Positions 61,501 through 64,000 of a stretch of DNA of 64,000 nt are shown piece after piece (position 1 is the first letter of the stretch; each line of letters opens with the position of its first letter). This DNA is from Fulvimarina sp. (GTDB lineage: Bacteria > Pseudomonadota > Alphaproteobacteria > Rhizobiales > Rhizobiaceae), in contig PACL01000039.1 in assembly GCA_002700095.1 (NCBI GenBank), forward strand, positions 82,212-146,211, read 5' to 3'. Under the pieces are notes generated by a model. That model saw only the letters and a program-made list of their open reading frames with translations, was not told the origin of the DNA and did not search any database. A program made the translations under genes and the position numbers.

Positions 61501-62188
61501 GGTGCTCTACGTCTTCCGGGTGATGGTGGAAAAGCCGATCCCGATGAATGCCGGCTGCCTGCGGCCGGTGACGATCGTCGTGCCGGAAGGCTCGATGCTG
61601 AAGCCGCGCTATCCGGCCGCCGTCGTCGCCGGGAACGTCGAGACCTCCCAGCACGTCACCAACGCCCTCTTCGGCGCCTTCGAGGCGCTGGCGAATTCCG
61701 AGGGCACGATGAACAACCTTACCTTTGGCGACGAGCGCTACCAGTATTACGAGACGATCTGCTCGGGCTCGCCGGCCGGCCGGATGAACGACGGGACGAG
61801 CTTTGCCGGCACCTCGGGCGTCCATGTCCACATGACCAATTCCCGGCTCACCGACCCGGAGATCCTTGAGATGCGCTACCCGGTGGTGTTGGAGGATTTT
61901 CACATCCGCAAGGGCTCGGGCGGGGCCGGAGAGAAGCGCGGCGGTGACGGCACCAAACGGACGATCCGGTTTTTGAAGGAGATGGACTGCGCCATCCTCT
62001 CCTCCCACCGCACCCGGCCGCCGGAAGGGATCTGCGGCGGCTCTGCCGGCGAGGTGGGGCGAACCGAGGTTCGGCGGCTGGACGGTTCGCTGGAGGAACT
62101 CGCCGGCTGCGACCAGACGGTGCTCGCCGCCGGCGAGGCGGTGATCGTCACGACGCCGACGCCGGGCGGATACGGGCGGGCGGGGTAA
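58502..62188 (+). CDS. 5-oxoprolinase/N-methylhydantoinase, HyuA-HyuB fusion (1228 aa)
   Basis: N-terminal [21 protein letters not shown] and [33 protein letters not shown]-terminal ENFGPG..., [55 protein letters not shown]. Confidence 0.95.
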   Translation: MQPDNRPESESPDDRGNRWDFFVDRGGTFTDVIGKAPDGSLHPRKLLSENPGVYDDAALEGIRQTLGIETGGAIPPGRVGTVRMGTTVATNALLERKGDKTLLLITRGFRDALRIAYQARPEIFAKEIILPEQIYAKVCEVPERVLADGTVETDLDEAATAEALKAAKADGIDAVAIVFMHSWRYPEHEARARRLAEDAGFGQISVSHEVSPLVKLVGRGDTAVVDAYLTPILRRYVDKVAAALGAETGDEAAPSLQFMMSSGGLTAAEMFQGKDAILSGPAGGVVGMAETAKAAGFAEVIGFDMGGTSTDVTHYAGAYERALDSEVAGVRIRAPMLRIHTVAAGGGSILSVDQGRFQVGPASAGANPGPAAYGKGGPLTVTDANVMVGKLKPELFPAVFGPNQDQRLDVAVVREKFAALAEKLGDGRSPEALAEGFLTIAVENMANAVKKISVQRGYDVSKYLLNSFGGAGGQHACLVADALSMESVLIHPMSGLLSAYGIGLSSLFSSRSQALVVELADGAKREIEALAERLARETTGEIETQGVPVGGHDTEVLLQLRYDGTDTTLPVIYDGSLEHAREGFEAAHKAQFGFVYPGRSITVENVSVETSEKPREAAEGSTSDATSFEADGTETGRFFTGGEARDAAIIRRENFGPGASVKGPALIVEPNQTIVVEPGWAAETTADNDVLLRRIEKKPRLAALGTAAAGGKGADPVLLEVFNNLFMSIAEQMGVTLQNTASSVNIKERLDFSCAVFDASGALVANAPHMPVHLGSMDRSVEAIIAQNEGRIRPGDVFALNAPYNGGTHLPDITVVTPVFDDAKGHILFYVASRGHHADVGGIAPGSMTPRATKVDEEGVLIDNLKLVDQGTFQEEELRRVLTDHPYPARNPDQNVADLKAQIAANEKGVAELRRMVENFGLDTVKAYMDFVQDNAAEAVRELIDRLDDCSCDYPTDSGQVIRVTITIDKERREATVDFTGTSASIGNNFNAPEPVTRAAVLYVFRVMVEKPIPMNAGCLRPVTIVVPEGSMLKPRYPAAVVAGNVETSQHVTNALFGAFEALANSEGTMNNLTFGDERYQYYETICSGSPAGRMNDGTSFAGTSGVHVHMTNSRLTDPEILEMRYPVVLEDFHIRKGSGGAGEKRGGDGTKRTIRFLKEMDCAILSSHRTRPPEGICGGSAGEVGRTEVRRLDGSLEELAGCDQTVLAAGEAVIVTTPTPGGYGRAG

Positions 62189-62483
62189 CCGGGCATCGCC
62201 TCGAGTGGCCGATCTGCGATGTCGCGTTCGCGCAATTGCCGAGCACCCGGCCCGTTGGCCTCATGCCGGGCCATCCTGCCAGGTCGTCGCCGCGTTGCGC
62301 GACCGGGCAGCCGGCGACAGGCTGCGACCGCAAGCAGACACTCATATGCAATGATTACTGATCAGGGTGGAGTTGCAGTTTTCGTATTGTATCAACTGAT
62401 AATATTGCCTTCAGCGTTGCATTTAATACTCAATACTTCCTTTAATTCCCTGGATTTAATCAGGCGAGAACCTGAGGAATTAA

Positions 62484-64000
<1,517 letters not shown>

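Noticed and set aside
58325-62008. 1227-aa minus-strand ORF antisense to the 5-oxoprolinase gene
   Set aside because: Arg/His/Gly/Asp-rich shadow ORF produced by high GC; no recognisable domains, fully antisense to a strongly supported CDS.

Overview
GC-rich chromosomal segment from an alphaproteobacterium, probably Hyphomicrobiales. That placement rests on CtrA, ChpT, a DUF1134 protein, MbfA and the gene families present, and is an inference. Most of the window is core metabolism and regulation: htpX/rsmB, a heparinase II/III-like protein, kup, purH, chpT/ctrA/fliJ-like, hisA, mbfA, dctBD-like, azoR/hxlR, a polar amino-acid ABC transporter, mobA/moaA, a fused 5-oxoprolinase and two chemotaxis receptors. 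The most unusual part is the nitrate assimilation locus (about 19-32.7 kb), which reads nasT-nasS-[DUF1902/hicA]-leader-nrtA-nrtB-nrtCD-[brnTA, opposite strand]-nirB-nirD-nasA. The nrtA leader contains two hexaloop hairpins with A at loop position 1 and G at position 4. The second hairpin shares sequence with the 5' arm of an intrinsic terminator, as expected for a NasT (ANTAR) antitermination target. Two toxin-antitoxin-like modules interrupt this locus; one overlaps the 3' end of nasS and the other runs antisense inside the presumed nrt-nir transcription unit. Other points of note: a receiver-like protein lacking the phosphoacceptor Asp next to ChpT, CtrA-type motifs between ctrA and fliJ, and an Irr/ICE-type operator upstream of mbfA. 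No rRNA, tRNA, CRISPR array, prophage or transposase was recognised. All family assignments come from reading the translations; no database search was run.
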